Translations under genes and position numbers: made by a program | Part shown: positions 6,892 to 15,731 of the stretch, piece after piece | Layout of the letters: every line of letters begins with the position of its first letter | How positions within the stretch are numbered: position 1 is the first letter of the stretch | The notes under the pieces: generated by a model | What the model was told of the DNA's origin: nothing | Database searches by the model: none | The model's input: only the letters and a program-made list of their open reading frames with translations | NCBI GenBank assembly: GCA_002030015.1 | Contig: LQBH01000018.1 | Span: forward strand, 1 to 32,168 | Reading direction: 5' to 3' | Length of the DNA stretch: 32,168 nt | From: a delta proteobacterium MLS_D | Lineage (GTDB): Bacteria; Desulfobacterota; Syntrophia; Syntrophales; UBA2210

Positions 6892-8744
6892 GTAATTTGT
6901 TGGTTAATACCCGGGATCAGCGGTTTCTGATCTACGAACAGATCGGCATCGAAAAGCTTTTCGGCCTTGAGAAGTATGCCGATTATTCTCCCGACGTGGT
7001 GGATATGGTCCTGAACGAAGCAGAAAAAATGGCCGTCGAGGTGATCGCGCCAACGCTGGATGTGGGCGATAAAGAAGGCGCGACTTTCAAGGACGGCATC
7101 GCGCACGCGCCCTCATGCTTTCACGCGCCCTACAAGACGTTTTGCGATTCGGGCTGGATCTGCGCGTCCAAGGGGCCGGACGTGGGAGGACAGAATATGC
7201 CGAAACTCCTTAACACGGCCTGTTGGGAGCTTTTCGCGGCGGCCCACATGGCGTTTACCATGTACGGCAGCCTGACGACGGGCGCCGCCGGCCTGATCGA
7301 GGAGTACGGAACGGAAGAGCAGAAAAACAAGTACATGTACAAAATGTACACCGGCGAGTGGGCGGGCACTATGTGCCTCACCGAGCCGAACGCCGGAAGC
7401 GATGTGGGCGCTCTCAGGACGACGGCAAAGAGACTGCCCGACGGGACTTACAGCATTGCGGGAACGAAGTGTTTCATTTCTTCGGGAGATCATGATTTGA
7501 CGGAAAACATCGTTCATCCCGTCCTGGCCCGGGTCGAGGGTGATCCTCCGGGGACAAAGGGTATTTCGATTTTCATCGTTCCTAAGTACCGGGTCAACGA
7601 CGACGGCAGCTTGGGTGAATTCAACGACGTGGTGACAGGCAACCTGGAGCACAAGATGGGCATCAGGGCCTCCGCCACGGCGACGCTCAACTTCGGCGAA
7701 AACGGCACCTGTATCGGTGAACTGCTTGGCGAAGAACGGGCCGGTATGAAGATCATGTTCAAGATGATGAACGAGTCACGACTCGATGTCGGCAGCCAGG
7801 GAGAGAGTATCGCCTCGGCCGCGTATGAACATGCCGTGAATTACGCGAAGGAACGTGTCCAGAGCAGAGGCCCAATGGCGCCGAAAGACGCCGAGCCGAC
7901 GATCATTATCAAACATCCGTCAGTGCGCCGTAACTTGATGTGGATGAAAGCCTATCTTGAAGGAATACGGGCAATCAACTATCTGACCAGCTACTGCATC
8001 GACATGGCCGAGGCCTCTGATTCAGAGGAAGAACGCAAAAAATACCAAGGCTATATTGAACTCTTCACCCCAATCTGCAAGGCTTTTTCGTCCGATAAGG
8101 GAGTTGAGATCTGCTGCAAGGCGATGGATGTATACGGCGGATACGGCTTCTGCGAGGAATACCCGGTCGAGCAATATCTTCGGGACTGCAAGATTACCCA
8201 GATATATGAGGGAACGAACCAGATTCAGTCCCTTGACCTGGTGGGCAGGAAACTGGGACAGAACAAGGGAGCCAACTTCATGAATCTTATGGCGGATATC
8301 GCCGGGACCATGGATGAAGCCGAAGGAATAGAGGAGCTGAAAGAATCGGTGAGTAAACTGCGGGAAGCCCACGAAGCGATAGGGGAGATCCCCGGGGTAT
8401 TCGTCGAATTTGCCAGTGCCGGCAATCCGATTGTCATGCTTCAGAACGCGGAGCCGTTTCTGGCTCTCATGGGCGATCTGATGAGCGGCTGGTTGCTCAT
8501 TCAGGGAGCTGCCATCGCCTTGAAGAAACTCGAGGCCCTGTATTCCGAAGCAGGGGCTGACACAGAAGAAAAGCAGAAAAAACTCGCCGAAGAAAACGCG
8601 GATGTTGCTTTCTATCGTGGCAAAATCGCAACGGCCAGGTTTTTTGCCACGGAAATTCTTCCCACGGTCAAGTCGCGTTGCGCCGTGATCAAGAAGGGAG
8701 AAACAACGCCTTTTGACATAAATGATGAATCTTTTGCGTGCTAG
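6888..8744 (+). CDS. Acyl-CoA dehydrogenase (about 600-residue class), copy 1
   Basis: A 618-residue FAD acyl-CoA dehydrogenase of the long class with an extra C-terminal helical domain. The helical N-terminal domain is followed by the FAD/substrate strand domain with WAGTMCLTEPNAGSDVGAL and GTKCFISSGDHD, then the C-terminal helical bundle with DVYGGYGFCEEYPVEQYLRD. The catalytic base is Glu441 in IYEGTNQIQ. The region from about residue 470 is the extension typical of this class. It oxidises an acyl-CoA to the enoyl-CoA and passes electrons to an electron-transferring flavoprotein, whose genes are not in this window. It is translationally coupled to tetR. A near-identical nucleotide tract is shared with copy 2 at 10181. 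The acyl chain specificity is unknown; a 3-methylmercaptopropionyl-CoA dehydrogenase-like label is possible but unproven. Confidence 0.94.
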   Translation: MSNLLVNTRDQRFLIYEQIGIEKLFGLEKYADYSPDVVDMVLNEAEKMAVEVIAPTLDVGDKEGATFKDGIAHAPSCFHAPYKTFCDSGWICASKGPDVGGQNMPKLLNTACWELFAAAHMAFTMYGSLTTGAAGLIEEYGTEEQKNKYMYKMYTGEWAGTMCLTEPNAGSDVGALRTTAKRLPDGTYSIAGTKCFISSGDHDLTENIVHPVLARVEGDPPGTKGISIFIVPKYRVNDDGSLGEFNDVVTGNLEHKMGIRASATATLNFGENGTCIGELLGEERAGMKIMFKMMNESRLDVGSQGESIASAAYEHAVNYAKERVQSRGPMAPKDAEPTIIIKHPSVRRNLMWMKAYLEGIRAINYLTSYCIDMAEASDSEEERKKYQGYIELFTPICKAFSSDKGVEICCKAMDVYGGYGFCEEYPVEQYLRDCKITQIYEGTNQIQSLDLVGRKLGQNKGANFMNLMADIAGTMDEAEGIEELKESVSKLREAHEAIGEIPGVFVEFASAGNPIVMLQNAEPFLALMGDLMSGWLLIQGAAIALKKLEALYSEAGADTEEKQKKLAEENADVAFYRGKIATARFFATEILPTVKSRCAVIKKGETTPFDINDESFAC

Positions 8745-8914
8745 GAGCAGGCAATCTCGATAGAAGGAGAGATTCGAAACAGGAAGCGTGACCGATTCAC
8801 AGCGGGGAACAGGGCAGGATGTCAATGGATGGTGTCCGTCGGCGCGGTTCGTGGTTGATTTCCCTTGATCGACAGAGAAAAGTGCTCGAAAAATAAAAAA
8901 ACGGAGGTAGGGTT

Positions 8915-10093
8915 ATGAAGGAATGCGTTGTTGTTGACGGTATCAGAACCGCTAATGTACGTGCGCACAAGGAGAAGGGCTGGTTCAGGAATGTGCGGCC
9001 CGATGAATACCTGATCAAAATTTATGAAGAACTTTTCAAGCGGAATTCCAAGATAGATCCCGAACAGGTGGATGCCGTCTTCTGCGGTACGGCGAACCAG
9101 TCAGGCATGCAGAATGACATAGCCAGACTTGCCTGGCTTGCCGGCGGTTTCCCGGAATCTGTACCGACGAACGGTATCGGCCAGCAGTGTCCCTCGGGAA
9201 TGTCGGCCACAGAGCACGCGGCCAGGGCTATCATGTGCGGCGAGGGCGACATTTTCATCGCTTCCGGCGTGGAAGACATGCAGAAGGTCCCCATGTCCTT
9301 CGCGATTGATTTTCCTCCCCGGTTGATGGAACGGTACAAGTTCGAGGATATTCCCATGGGTGCCACCGCCGAAAAGGTGGCCGAGCTTTACAATGTAAAA
9401 CGGGAAGACATGGAACTCATGGCCTACTGGAGCCACAAGAAGGCGGTTGCCGCGCGTGACGCCGGTAAATTCGCGAACGAAATTATACCTGTCGAAGGTC
9501 ACAAGGAAGACGGGACGCCCTTCATGGTGGATAGGGACCAGTGGATCAGGGAAGATGTCTCGCTCGAGCAGATGGCGACCATGAAATCGCCTTTCAAGGA
9601 AAACGGTGTGGTTACCGCGGCAGTTTCCTCCCCATTGACGGCGGGAGCGTGCGCGCTGCTGCTCATGAGCCGTGAAAAGGCGGATGAACTTGGATACGAC
9701 TATCACATCAAGTACGCGGGCGGCGCCATGGCCGGTTGCGATCCCACGGTCATGGGCATTGGGCCCTTGTATGCCGCCCAAAAGCTTCTGAAGCTGACCG
9801 GCAAAACCGTCAAAGACATCGACGTGTGGGAGCTCAACGAGGCCTTCGGCAGCCAGTCGCTGGCCGTTCTTCGCGAGCTCGGTGTCGCCGAAAACGCGCC
9901 CTTCGACAACGTCAATGTCTGGGGCGGCGCGCTGGCGCTGGGTCATCCCCTGGGAGAGTCGGGCGCCCGTATTATCGTGACGTTGAACAACATCATGAAA
10001 ACGGATTACAAGGACGCCAAGTATGGCGTTGCCATGCTGTGCGGCGGTTTCGGAAACGCCAATGCTTCGCTGTGGGAGAGAGTTGAAAAGTAG
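8915..10093 (+). CDS. Thiolase (acetyl-CoA acyltransferase family)
   Basis: A 392-residue protein, the usual thiolase length. The nucleophile is Cys92 in GQQCPSGMSA. The C-terminal active site is complete, with NEAFGSQ, GGALALGHPLGESGAR (His344) and CGGFGNANA (Cys376). Motifs are slightly unusual: CPSG replaces the common CASG, and the last loop is CGGFGNAN rather than CxGxGxG. It cleaves a 3-ketoacyl-CoA to acetyl-CoA and a shortened acyl-CoA, or runs the condensation in reverse. A 170-nt gap precedes it, with GGAGG 8 nt before the ATG; a hairpin terminator follows it. It lies between two acyl-CoA dehydrogenases with no hydratase or hydroxyacyl-CoA dehydrogenase nearby, so the cycle must be completed elsewhere. 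Confidence 0.93.
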   Translation: MKECVVVDGIRTANVRAHKEKGWFRNVRPDEYLIKIYEELFKRNSKIDPEQVDAVFCGTANQSGMQNDIARLAWLAGGFPESVPTNGIGQQCPSGMSATEHAARAIMCGEGDIFIASGVEDMQKVPMSFAIDFPPRLMERYKFEDIPMGATAEKVAELYNVKREDMELMAYWSHKKAVAARDAGKFANEIIPVEGHKEDGTPFMVDRDQWIREDVSLEQMATMKSPFKENGVVTAAVSSPLTAGACALLLMSREKADELGYDYHIKYAGGAMAGCDPTVMGIGPLYAAQKLLKLTGKTVKDIDVWELNEAFGSQSLAVLRELGVAENAPFDNVNVWGGALALGHPLGESGARIIVTLNNIMKTDYKDAKYGVAMLCGGFGNANASLWERVEK

Positions 10094-10111
10094 CAGAGGC
10101 AAAAGGGACGA

Positions 10112-10147
10112 CAGGGAGGAAGCGATTCCTCCCTGCGTTTCTTTCAG
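10112..10147 (+). terminator. Hairpin terminator between thiolase and second acyl-CoA dehydrogenase
   Basis: A perfect 10-bp stem (CAGGGAGGAA paired with TTCCTCCCTG) closes a GCGA loop at 10112-10135 and is followed by a broken T-rich tract. It sits 18 nt after the thiolase stop and 45 nt before the next gene. It may end most transcripts from the upstream promoter or lower expression of copy 2. Confidence 0.7.
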
Positions 10148-10180
10148 TTTACAATACAGGCAGGAAAGGCAGGGATAGTT

Positions 10181-12037
10181 ATGAGTAATTTGCTTGTCAA
10201 TACTCGAGATCAACGCTTTGTGCTCTACGAGCAGATCGGCGTCGAGAAGTTGTTCGCATATCCGCAATATGCCGATTTTTCCATGGACATGGTCGACATG
10301 GTGCTCAACGAGGCGGAAAAGTTCGCCGTCGAAGAGATCATGCCGACGTACGAAACGGCCGACAAGGAAGACCCGGCTGTTTTCAAGGACGGCCAGGGTC
10401 ACGCACCGAAATGTTTCCACGAGCCCTTCAAAAAGATTTGTGAAGCAGGATGGTTCGCTCCCACTTTCCCCGTCGAGTACGGCGGACAGGGAATGCCCAG
10501 GACGCTTCACACGAGTATCAGCGAGATGTTCGGAGCGGCCAACTACGCGTTCATGATGTACGTGGGTCTTACGGTAGGCGCAGCCGGTCTTATCCTTGAA
10601 TACGGTACGGAAGAACAGATCAATAAGTACGTGTACAAGATGTGCGAAGGTACCTGGGCGGGCACCATGTGTCTCACCGAGCCGGGCGCCGGAAGCGATG
10701 TCGGCGCCTCACGGGCTTCGGCAAAAAGACTGCCGGACGGCACCTACAGTATTACAGGAACGAAGTGTTTCATTTCTTCGGGAGATCATGATTTGACGGA
10801 GAACATCGTTCATCCCGTCCTGGCCCGGATCGAGGGTGATCCTCCCGGGACCAAGGGAATATCCATTTTTATTGTTCCCAAGTACCGGGTCAACGACGAC
10901 GGCAGCCTGGGCGAGTTCAACGACGTGGTCACGGGTAATCTCGAACACAAGATGGGTATCAAGGGTTCCGCCACAGCGACGCTCAACTTCGGTGAAAACG
11001 GTAATTGTATCGGCGAGCTGCTCGGCGAGGAACGGCAGGGCATGAAAATCATGTTCAAGATGATGAACGAGGCGCGTCTCGGTACGGGTATGCAGGGGCT
11101 TGATCACGCTTCGGCCGCGCTTGAACATTCCATCCAGTACAGCAAGGAACGCATTCAGAGCAGGGACATGCTGTCGGGTTCCCCGGAGGGTGTGCCCATC
11201 ATCAGGCACCCGGATATCCGCCGTTCGCTGCTGTGGATGAAATCCCACGTGGAAGGCATGCGTTCCATGAACTACTGGACGGGATATTGCATCGATATGT
11301 CGGAGATCGCGGAAACGGAAGATGAACGGGAACGGTGGAAGGGATTTGTCGATCTCATTACTCCCGTTATCAAGGCGTATTGTTCCGACAAAGGCGTCGA
11401 GATCTGCGGTCTTGCCATGGATGTCTACGGCGGATACGGTTACTGTCAGGAATATCCTGTCGAGCAGTACATGCGCGACGCAAAAATCGCCACCATTTAC
11501 GAAGGTACAAACACCATTCAGGCGCTCGACCTTGTTTTCCGGAAGCTGGCACAACGCAAGGGTCAGAACGCCATGAATCTCTTCAGCGAGATGAACGCGA
11601 CGGTTGAGCAGTGCAAGGCGATCGACGCTCTCAAGGATTCGGCGGAATTATACGCGCAGTCTGTCAACGCCCTGGGTGACATGTTCATGCAGATCGGCAA
11701 CTGGCTGCAGGGTGGCGAGTATGTTATCCCGCTGATAAACGTCAGGGTTTTTCTCATGATCATGGGTGACGTTATTACCGGCTGGAGACTGATGGACGCC
11801 GCCGTGATCGCGTCACGGAAACTGGATGAGCTCTTTAAGGAAGCCGGTGCTGATACGCCGGAAAAGCAGAAGGAACTCGGAAAGAATGACAGCGACGTCG
11901 CTTTTTACATGGGCAAGGTGGCGTCGGCGAAATTTTTCGCCGCGAATATTTTGACAGCGGTCGAAGGTCGGTGCAAGGCCCTCAAGGTGGGAGACAAAAC
12001 GCCCATGGAGGTTATGGATGAATCCTTTACTGTATGA
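10181..12037 (+). CDS. Acyl-CoA dehydrogenase (about 600-residue class), copy 2
   Basis: A 618-residue paralogue of the gene at 6888, the same length and architecture, beginning with the same MSNLLVNTRDQRF. FAD-domain motifs are TMCLTEPGAGSDVGAS and GTKCFISSGDHD; the catalytic base is Glu441 in IYEGTNTIQ. Residues of about 185-300 are almost identical to copy 1, while the N-terminal and C-terminal thirds differ clearly, suggesting different acyl substrates on a common flavin core. It follows the thiolase terminator by 45 nt and ends before a strong terminator at 12070. It should reduce an electron-transferring flavoprotein in the cytoplasm during beta-oxidation or the reverse. Its own promoter is not evident. 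Confidence 0.94.
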   Translation: MSNLLVNTRDQRFVLYEQIGVEKLFAYPQYADFSMDMVDMVLNEAEKFAVEEIMPTYETADKEDPAVFKDGQGHAPKCFHEPFKKICEAGWFAPTFPVEYGGQGMPRTLHTSISEMFGAANYAFMMYVGLTVGAAGLILEYGTEEQINKYVYKMCEGTWAGTMCLTEPGAGSDVGASRASAKRLPDGTYSITGTKCFISSGDHDLTENIVHPVLARIEGDPPGTKGISIFIVPKYRVNDDGSLGEFNDVVTGNLEHKMGIKGSATATLNFGENGNCIGELLGEERQGMKIMFKMMNEARLGTGMQGLDHASAALEHSIQYSKERIQSRDMLSGSPEGVPIIRHPDIRRSLLWMKSHVEGMRSMNYWTGYCIDMSEIAETEDERERWKGFVDLITPVIKAYCSDKGVEICGLAMDVYGGYGYCQEYPVEQYMRDAKIATIYEGTNTIQALDLVFRKLAQRKGQNAMNLFSEMNATVEQCKAIDALKDSAELYAQSVNALGDMFMQIGNWLQGGEYVIPLINVRVFLMIMGDVITGWRLMDAAVIASRKLDELFKEAGADTPEKQKELGKNDSDVAFYMGKVASAKFFAANILTAVEGRCKALKVGDKTPMEVMDESFTV

Positions 12038-12069
12038 CGAAGGATTTCAAGTGAAGTCTTAGGTGTGAA

Positions 12070-12107
12070 GGAGCGGGGAATTCACCGGAATGCCCCGCTC
12101 CTTTTTT
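12070..12107 (+). terminator. Rho-independent terminator after the acyl-CoA dehydrogenase operon
   Basis: GGAGCGGGG (12070-12078) pairs with CCCCGCTCC (12093-12101) and is followed at once by TTTTTT (12102-12107). It is the most typical intrinsic terminator in the window. It separates the beta-oxidation operon from the nitrilase gene 30 nt further on. Confidence 0.9.
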
Positions 12108-12136
12108 CATGGCGTCACTGCCGGAGGATAAGATTC

Positions 12137-12955
12137 ATGAGAATAGGGTACGTACAATACAACCCCAGTTTTGGAGAAGTGGACCGGAATATCAAGACGG
12201 CCGTCGATCTGATCGGGTCGGTCCGGGCTGATCTTCTGGTGCTGCCGGAACTGTGCATGACCGGGTATCTTATAACCTCCCGCCATGAAATAGCCGATCT
12301 CGCCGAAGAGATACCCGGCGGGAAAACCACGGAGGCGCTGGCGGAACTGGCGCGGAAGCGATCTTGCTTTCTCGTGGCAGGCCTCGCCGAACGATCGGGC
12401 GACAATCTGTACAACTCCGCCGTTCTGGTCGGCCCCGAGGGGTATATCGGCCATTACCGGAAGCTGCACCTTTTTTTCGAAGAAAATCTGTGGTTCACAC
12501 CCGGTGACGGCGATCTGCCTGTGTTTGACCTGGGCACAACCCGGGTGGGTATCATGATTTGCTTCGACTGGATTTTTCCTGAGGCCACGAGGACACTCGC
12601 CCTCAAGGGCGCACAAGTGGTATGCCATCCGGCGAACCTGGTGCTGCCTTTCTGCCAGGATGCCATGAAAACCCGGTGTCTTGAAAACCGCGTATTCGCC
12701 GTTACGGCGAATCGGACCGGCGTCGAAGAACGGGGCGGAAAAAGTCTATCCTACACCGGCATGAGCCAGATCACGGGACCGGAAGGAGAAATCATTCATC
12801 GTTGCGGCGGCGAGGATGTGAAGGTCGTCGTTGAGAAGATTGATCCTGTGCGGGCCGAAAACAAGGCCATTAACGAGTACAACGATCTTTTCCGCGACCG
12901 GCGGCCTGAATACTACGCGATGCTCGCAAAAAAGAGATCAAATGGAAACGATTGA
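12137..12955 (+). CDS. Nitrilase-superfamily carbon-nitrogen hydrolase
   Basis: A 272-residue protein from the ATG at 12137, with GGAGG 9 nt upstream; the longer frame from 12065 would start inside the terminator. The catalytic triad is Glu38 (LPELCMTGY), Lys109 (YRKLHLF) and Cys142 (MICFDWIFPE). The sequence also has the family's NLVLP and ENRVFAVTANRTG segments. These enzymes hydrolyse amides, N-carbamoyl compounds or nitriles; the fold with HPANL and an early TGY points to an omega-amidase or N-carbamoylputrescine-type amidase rather than a true nitrilase. The terminator before it implies its own promoter, which I cannot place in the 30-nt gap; it may instead depend on readthrough. Confidence 0.9.
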   Translation: MRIGYVQYNPSFGEVDRNIKTAVDLIGSVRADLLVLPELCMTGYLITSRHEIADLAEEIPGGKTTEALAELARKRSCFLVAGLAERSGDNLYNSAVLVGPEGYIGHYRKLHLFFEENLWFTPGDGDLPVFDLGTTRVGIMICFDWIFPEATRTLALKGAQVVCHPANLVLPFCQDAMKTRCLENRVFAVTANRTGVEERGGKSLSYTGMSQITGPEGEIIHRCGGEDVKVVVEKIDPVRAENKAINEYNDLFRDRRPEYYAMLAKKRSNGND

Positions 12956-13285
12956 ACCAGTCTTATTTGATTGACGATGCCGTGCGTGCCGGCCGCACCT
13001 CTTTTTCCGGAAGCGGTTACGGTTGCCGCGGGTTCCGGCGGGTAATACGTGAGGACATGGGAACGTCTCCCACAACGACCTCCATGACATAGCAGGTTCG
13101 CGCATGCTCGAAATCTCATGATAAGGAACTCGTTGTAATAAGCACTATGGTGATTGTGCGTGAGCTGATTGTTCCGTCAAGTGTGTCGAAACAGCGTTCC
13201 GGTAAGAGAAAAAAGAGCGACAGGTCTGCGCAATTACACCATGCCGCTCGGGAGATACGGGAAGCGGTAGAGAGCCTCTTGTCTG
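12956..13285. other. Convergent intergenic region
   Basis: This 330-nt stretch lies between the ends of two convergent genes. It holds one weak hairpin near 12982 and otherwise no feature I recognise. A plus-strand frame from 13147 runs into the SDR antisense and has no family similarity. No tRNA or repeat was found. Confidence 0.5.
12982..13008 (+). terminator. Possible weak terminator after the nitrilase gene
   Basis: GTGCG (12982-12986) pairs with CGCAC (12994-12998) around a GC-rich 7-nt loop and is followed by CTCTTTTTCC. It is 27 nt after the nitrilase stop. The stem is short, so the call is tentative. Confidence 0.4.
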
Positions 13286-14080
13286 TCAGTTCTTCTCCAG
13301 GTAGGACGGTTCGTCGTGAACCCGCCCGCCGTCAACGACGATGGTGGCACCTGTGGTGTAACTGCCCGCGTCGGAAGCGAGAAACAGAACGGCTCCCGTG
13401 ATTTCCTCCGGTTCACCCAGGCGCATGAGCGGAATATGGGAAATTGCCGCTTCGCTCACTTCGGGGCTTTTCCAGAGGGCTTCGCTGAGCCGGGTCTTGA
13501 TGATTCCCGGGGCGACGGCATTGACCCGGATATTGAACTGTCCCCATTCCTTTGCCATGACCTGGGTGAGCATGATTACTCCCGCTTTGGTGACGCAGTA
13601 GGATCCAAGCTCTCCTGCGCGAAGTCCGCCGATTGAGGAAGTGTTTATAATGCTTCCACCCCCCTGTTTTTTCATCATCTTCGCAACGAGCTGGCTGAGG
13701 AAGAAAAGGCCTTTCAGATTCACGTTGAAAGTAACATCCCAGGTCTTTTCATCCTGTTCCATGAGAGGACCGTAATAGGGATTGGTGCCGGCGTTGTTCA
13801 TGAGAATGTCGATACGACCGAACTTTTTTATAACCTGGTCGACGAGGGCCTTTGAATCTTCGATCTTTGCTACATGAGAGGCTATAGCCGCGCCCCTGAC
13901 GCCCTTTGCTCGTATTTCCTCGGCCACCGGTTCCAGGTCGGCGATTTTCCTGCTGCTTACGACCACGTCGGCGCCCGCGTCGGCCATGGCCAGGGCGCAG
14001 GCCCTGCCGATTCCGCGGCTTCCGCCGGTAACGAGGGCGATCTTTCCTTCCAGAGAAAACTGTGATGGGTACATGAGCAT
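13286..14080 (-). CDS. Short-chain dehydrogenase/reductase (FabG/DHRS4-like)
   Basis: A 264-residue classical SDR. The Rossmann motif TGGSRGIG is at 18-25, NNAG at 95-98, a catalytic Ser at 148/149 (NTSSIGG), and Tyr161/Lys165 in SYCVTKAG. The segment VNAVAPGIIKTRLSEALW and the C-terminal LASDAGSYTTGATIVVDGG are typical. The start could be either of two in-frame ATGs (14080 or 14074), with AAGGGA just upstream. It reduces or oxidises a carbonyl/hydroxyl group with NAD(P)H; the substrate is not evident. It is alone, convergent with the nitrilase and 126 nt downstream of RNase G. A link to the acyl-CoA genes, for example a 3-hydroxyacyl-CoA dehydrogenase step, is conceivable but unsupported. 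Confidence 0.9.
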   Translation of the reverse strand: MLMYPSQFSLEGKIALVTGGSRGIGRACALAMADAGADVVVSSRKIADLEPVAEEIRAKGVRGAAIASHVAKIEDSKALVDQVIKKFGRIDILMNNAGTNPYYGPLMEQDEKTWDVTFNVNLKGLFFLSQLVAKMMKKQGGGSIINTSSIGGLRAGELGSYCVTKAGVIMLTQVMAKEWGQFNIRVNAVAPGIIKTRLSEALWKSPEVSEAAISHIPLMRLGEPEEITGAVLFLASDAGSYTTGATIVVDGGRVHDEPSYLEKN

Positions 14081-14206
14081 TCCGTCCCTTCTCGCGTAAT
14101 TAGCTGTGTTATTTGATGGTAAACATTTCCGGGCAGTTGTGCCCCGGTCACCGTGATTTTTACTGTCAGTTCTTCAGGCGGATACTGAATAATCTTCACG
14201 AGGCAA

Positions 14207-15724
14207 TCAATGCATGGGAATGATTTCGTAGTTGTCCTGGAAAAAACTGTTGTCCGTTTGAACAATAATTTTTTTGCCGTATTTCTGTTCCAGTTTATCA
14301 AGGAGTTTTTGCTGGTCTTCCTGGAGCAGTTTTGCCACGTCGGGATGGAGCAATACACAGATGGACTGAGCCATGTTACGAATCAGGTGACGTTCAAGTT
14401 CTCTTAAAATTTCATAATATACCGTCGCCTTTGATTTTACGATGCCCCGTCCGCCGCAATAAGGGCACGATTCGCACATGATTTTCGACAGGCTTCGGCG
14501 TCGGCGCTGGCGAGTCATTTCGATGAGTCCCAGTTCAGAAATTTTGTGGATACTCGTTTTGCTCCGATCTTTCTGCAGTTCCGCCGCCAGAGCGTTGTAG
14601 ACGAGTTCCCGATTACCCTCGATTTCCATGTCGATGAAATCGATAATAATAATGCCGCCTATATTCCTGACTCGGAGCTGGTGCGCGATCTCCTTGACCG
14701 CTTCGAGGTTCGTCTTCAATATCGTGTCTTCAAGGTTCCGTTTTCCAACATATTTTCCCGTATTCACGTCAATCGAGCAGAGAGCCTCCGTTTCCTCGAT
14801 AACGATGAATCCTCCCGATTTGAGCCATACCTTCTTGTTGAAGAGTTTTTCCACATCAACTTCGATACCGAAATGATCGAAGACCGGTTCCGGTTCTTCG
14901 TAAAGTTCCAGGTTATAGGACACGTTCGGCATGAGATACTGCATGAATTCGTTCGCTTTTTCGAATTCGACACTTGAATCAACAACGATGCGGGCCATGT
15001 CTTCCGTGTACAGGTCGCGTATGGCCCGAAGTGTCATGCTCAGTTCCTTGTGTACCAGGCCCGGAACGCCGACCCTGGACTGCTTGTCCCTGATAGTTTC
15101 CCAGAGCCGTATCAAGTAATCCACGTCTTTTTCAATTTCATCCCGGCACCGGCCCTCGCTGACCGTCCGGGCGATGAAACCAAAATCGGGTGGACGTATC
15201 TCTTCGATTATAGCGCGAAGACGCTCCCGTTCCGTCTCATCGGTAATCTTTCTTGATATGCCGATATGGTGGGCGGCCGGCATGGCGACCAGGTTCCTGC
15301 CGGGAAGCGACACGTGGGTGGTAACGCGCGCGCCTTTGGAACCGAGCGGTTCCTTCGATGCCTGGACGAGCAGTTCCTGGCCTTCCTGCAGAATATCTTC
15401 GATTGAATGATTCATGGTCTGCCCGCCCGTACCGTTAATGCCCGGATCATCGCCGTTGTCGACGTCGATTCCCGACGTGAAGTCGATGCCCCGTCCGTCA
15501 TAGAAGGCATCGGCCACGTAGAGAAAGGCGGTTCTGTCAAGACCCACGTCCACGAAAGCCGCCTGCATTCCAGGAAGAACGCGGACAACCTTGCCCATAT
15601 AGATGTTTCCGGCAATGGAGCGTTCATCCCATCGCTCCACGTAAAGATTCGTCAGCGTCCCGTTGTCGACGATGGCGATCCTCGTTTCATACTCGTTGCA
15701 ATTGAAGATCATTTCTTTTGCCAT
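14207..15724 (-). CDS. rng: Ribonuclease G (RNase E/G family)
   Basis: A 505-residue endoribonuclease. The S1-type RNA-binding domain starts near residue 35 (GNIYMGKVVRVLPGMQAAFV) and carries an acidic, glycine-rich insertion at about 78-108. The catalytic DNase-I-like domain holds the magnesium ligands Asp319 (CSIDVNTG) and Asp362 (IIDFIDME). The zinc-link-type Cys motif is CESCPYCGGRG (417-426). The C-terminal part ends without the long RNase E scaffold, so RNase G rather than E is the better name. It processes rRNA 5' ends and mRNA. It begins 7 nt after the radical SAM gene stop, so the two are co-transcribed; this pairing is common in related genomes. The usual rplU-rpmA genes do not follow. 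Confidence 0.94.
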   Translation of the reverse strand: MAKEMIFNCNEYETRIAIVDNGTLTNLYVERWDERSIAGNIYMGKVVRVLPGMQAAFVDVGLDRTAFLYVADAFYDGRGIDFTSGIDVDNGDDPGINGTGGQTMNHSIEDILQEGQELLVQASKEPLGSKGARVTTHVSLPGRNLVAMPAAHHIGISRKITDETERERLRAIIEEIRPPDFGFIARTVSEGRCRDEIEKDVDYLIRLWETIRDKQSRVGVPGLVHKELSMTLRAIRDLYTEDMARIVVDSSVEFEKANEFMQYLMPNVSYNLELYEEPEPVFDHFGIEVDVEKLFNKKVWLKSGGFIVIEETEALCSIDVNTGKYVGKRNLEDTILKTNLEAVKEIAHQLRVRNIGGIIIIDFIDMEIEGNRELVYNALAAELQKDRSKTSIHKISELGLIEMTRQRRRRSLSKIMCESCPYCGGRGIVKSKATVYYEILRELERHLIRNMAQSICVLLHPDVAKLLQEDQQKLLDKLEQKYGKKIIVQTDNSFFQDNYEIIPMH

Positions 15725-15731
15725 ACTGTGT

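Noticed and set aside
9101-10510. A 469-codon minus-strand frame antisense to the thiolase
   Set aside because: It mirrors a clearly coding thiolase and contains no recognisable motif; such long antisense frames are expected from codon bias in GC-rich genes.
13147-13401. Small basic plus-strand frame in the convergent gap
   Set aside because: Its second half is antisense to the SDR C-terminus, it has no ribosome site and no family similarity.
15412-15627. Frameshift or insertion suspected in the RNase G S1 domain
   Set aside because: The acidic glycine-rich segment at about residues 78-108 stays in frame and the flanking S1 strands are intact, so it is an insertion within a normal gene.
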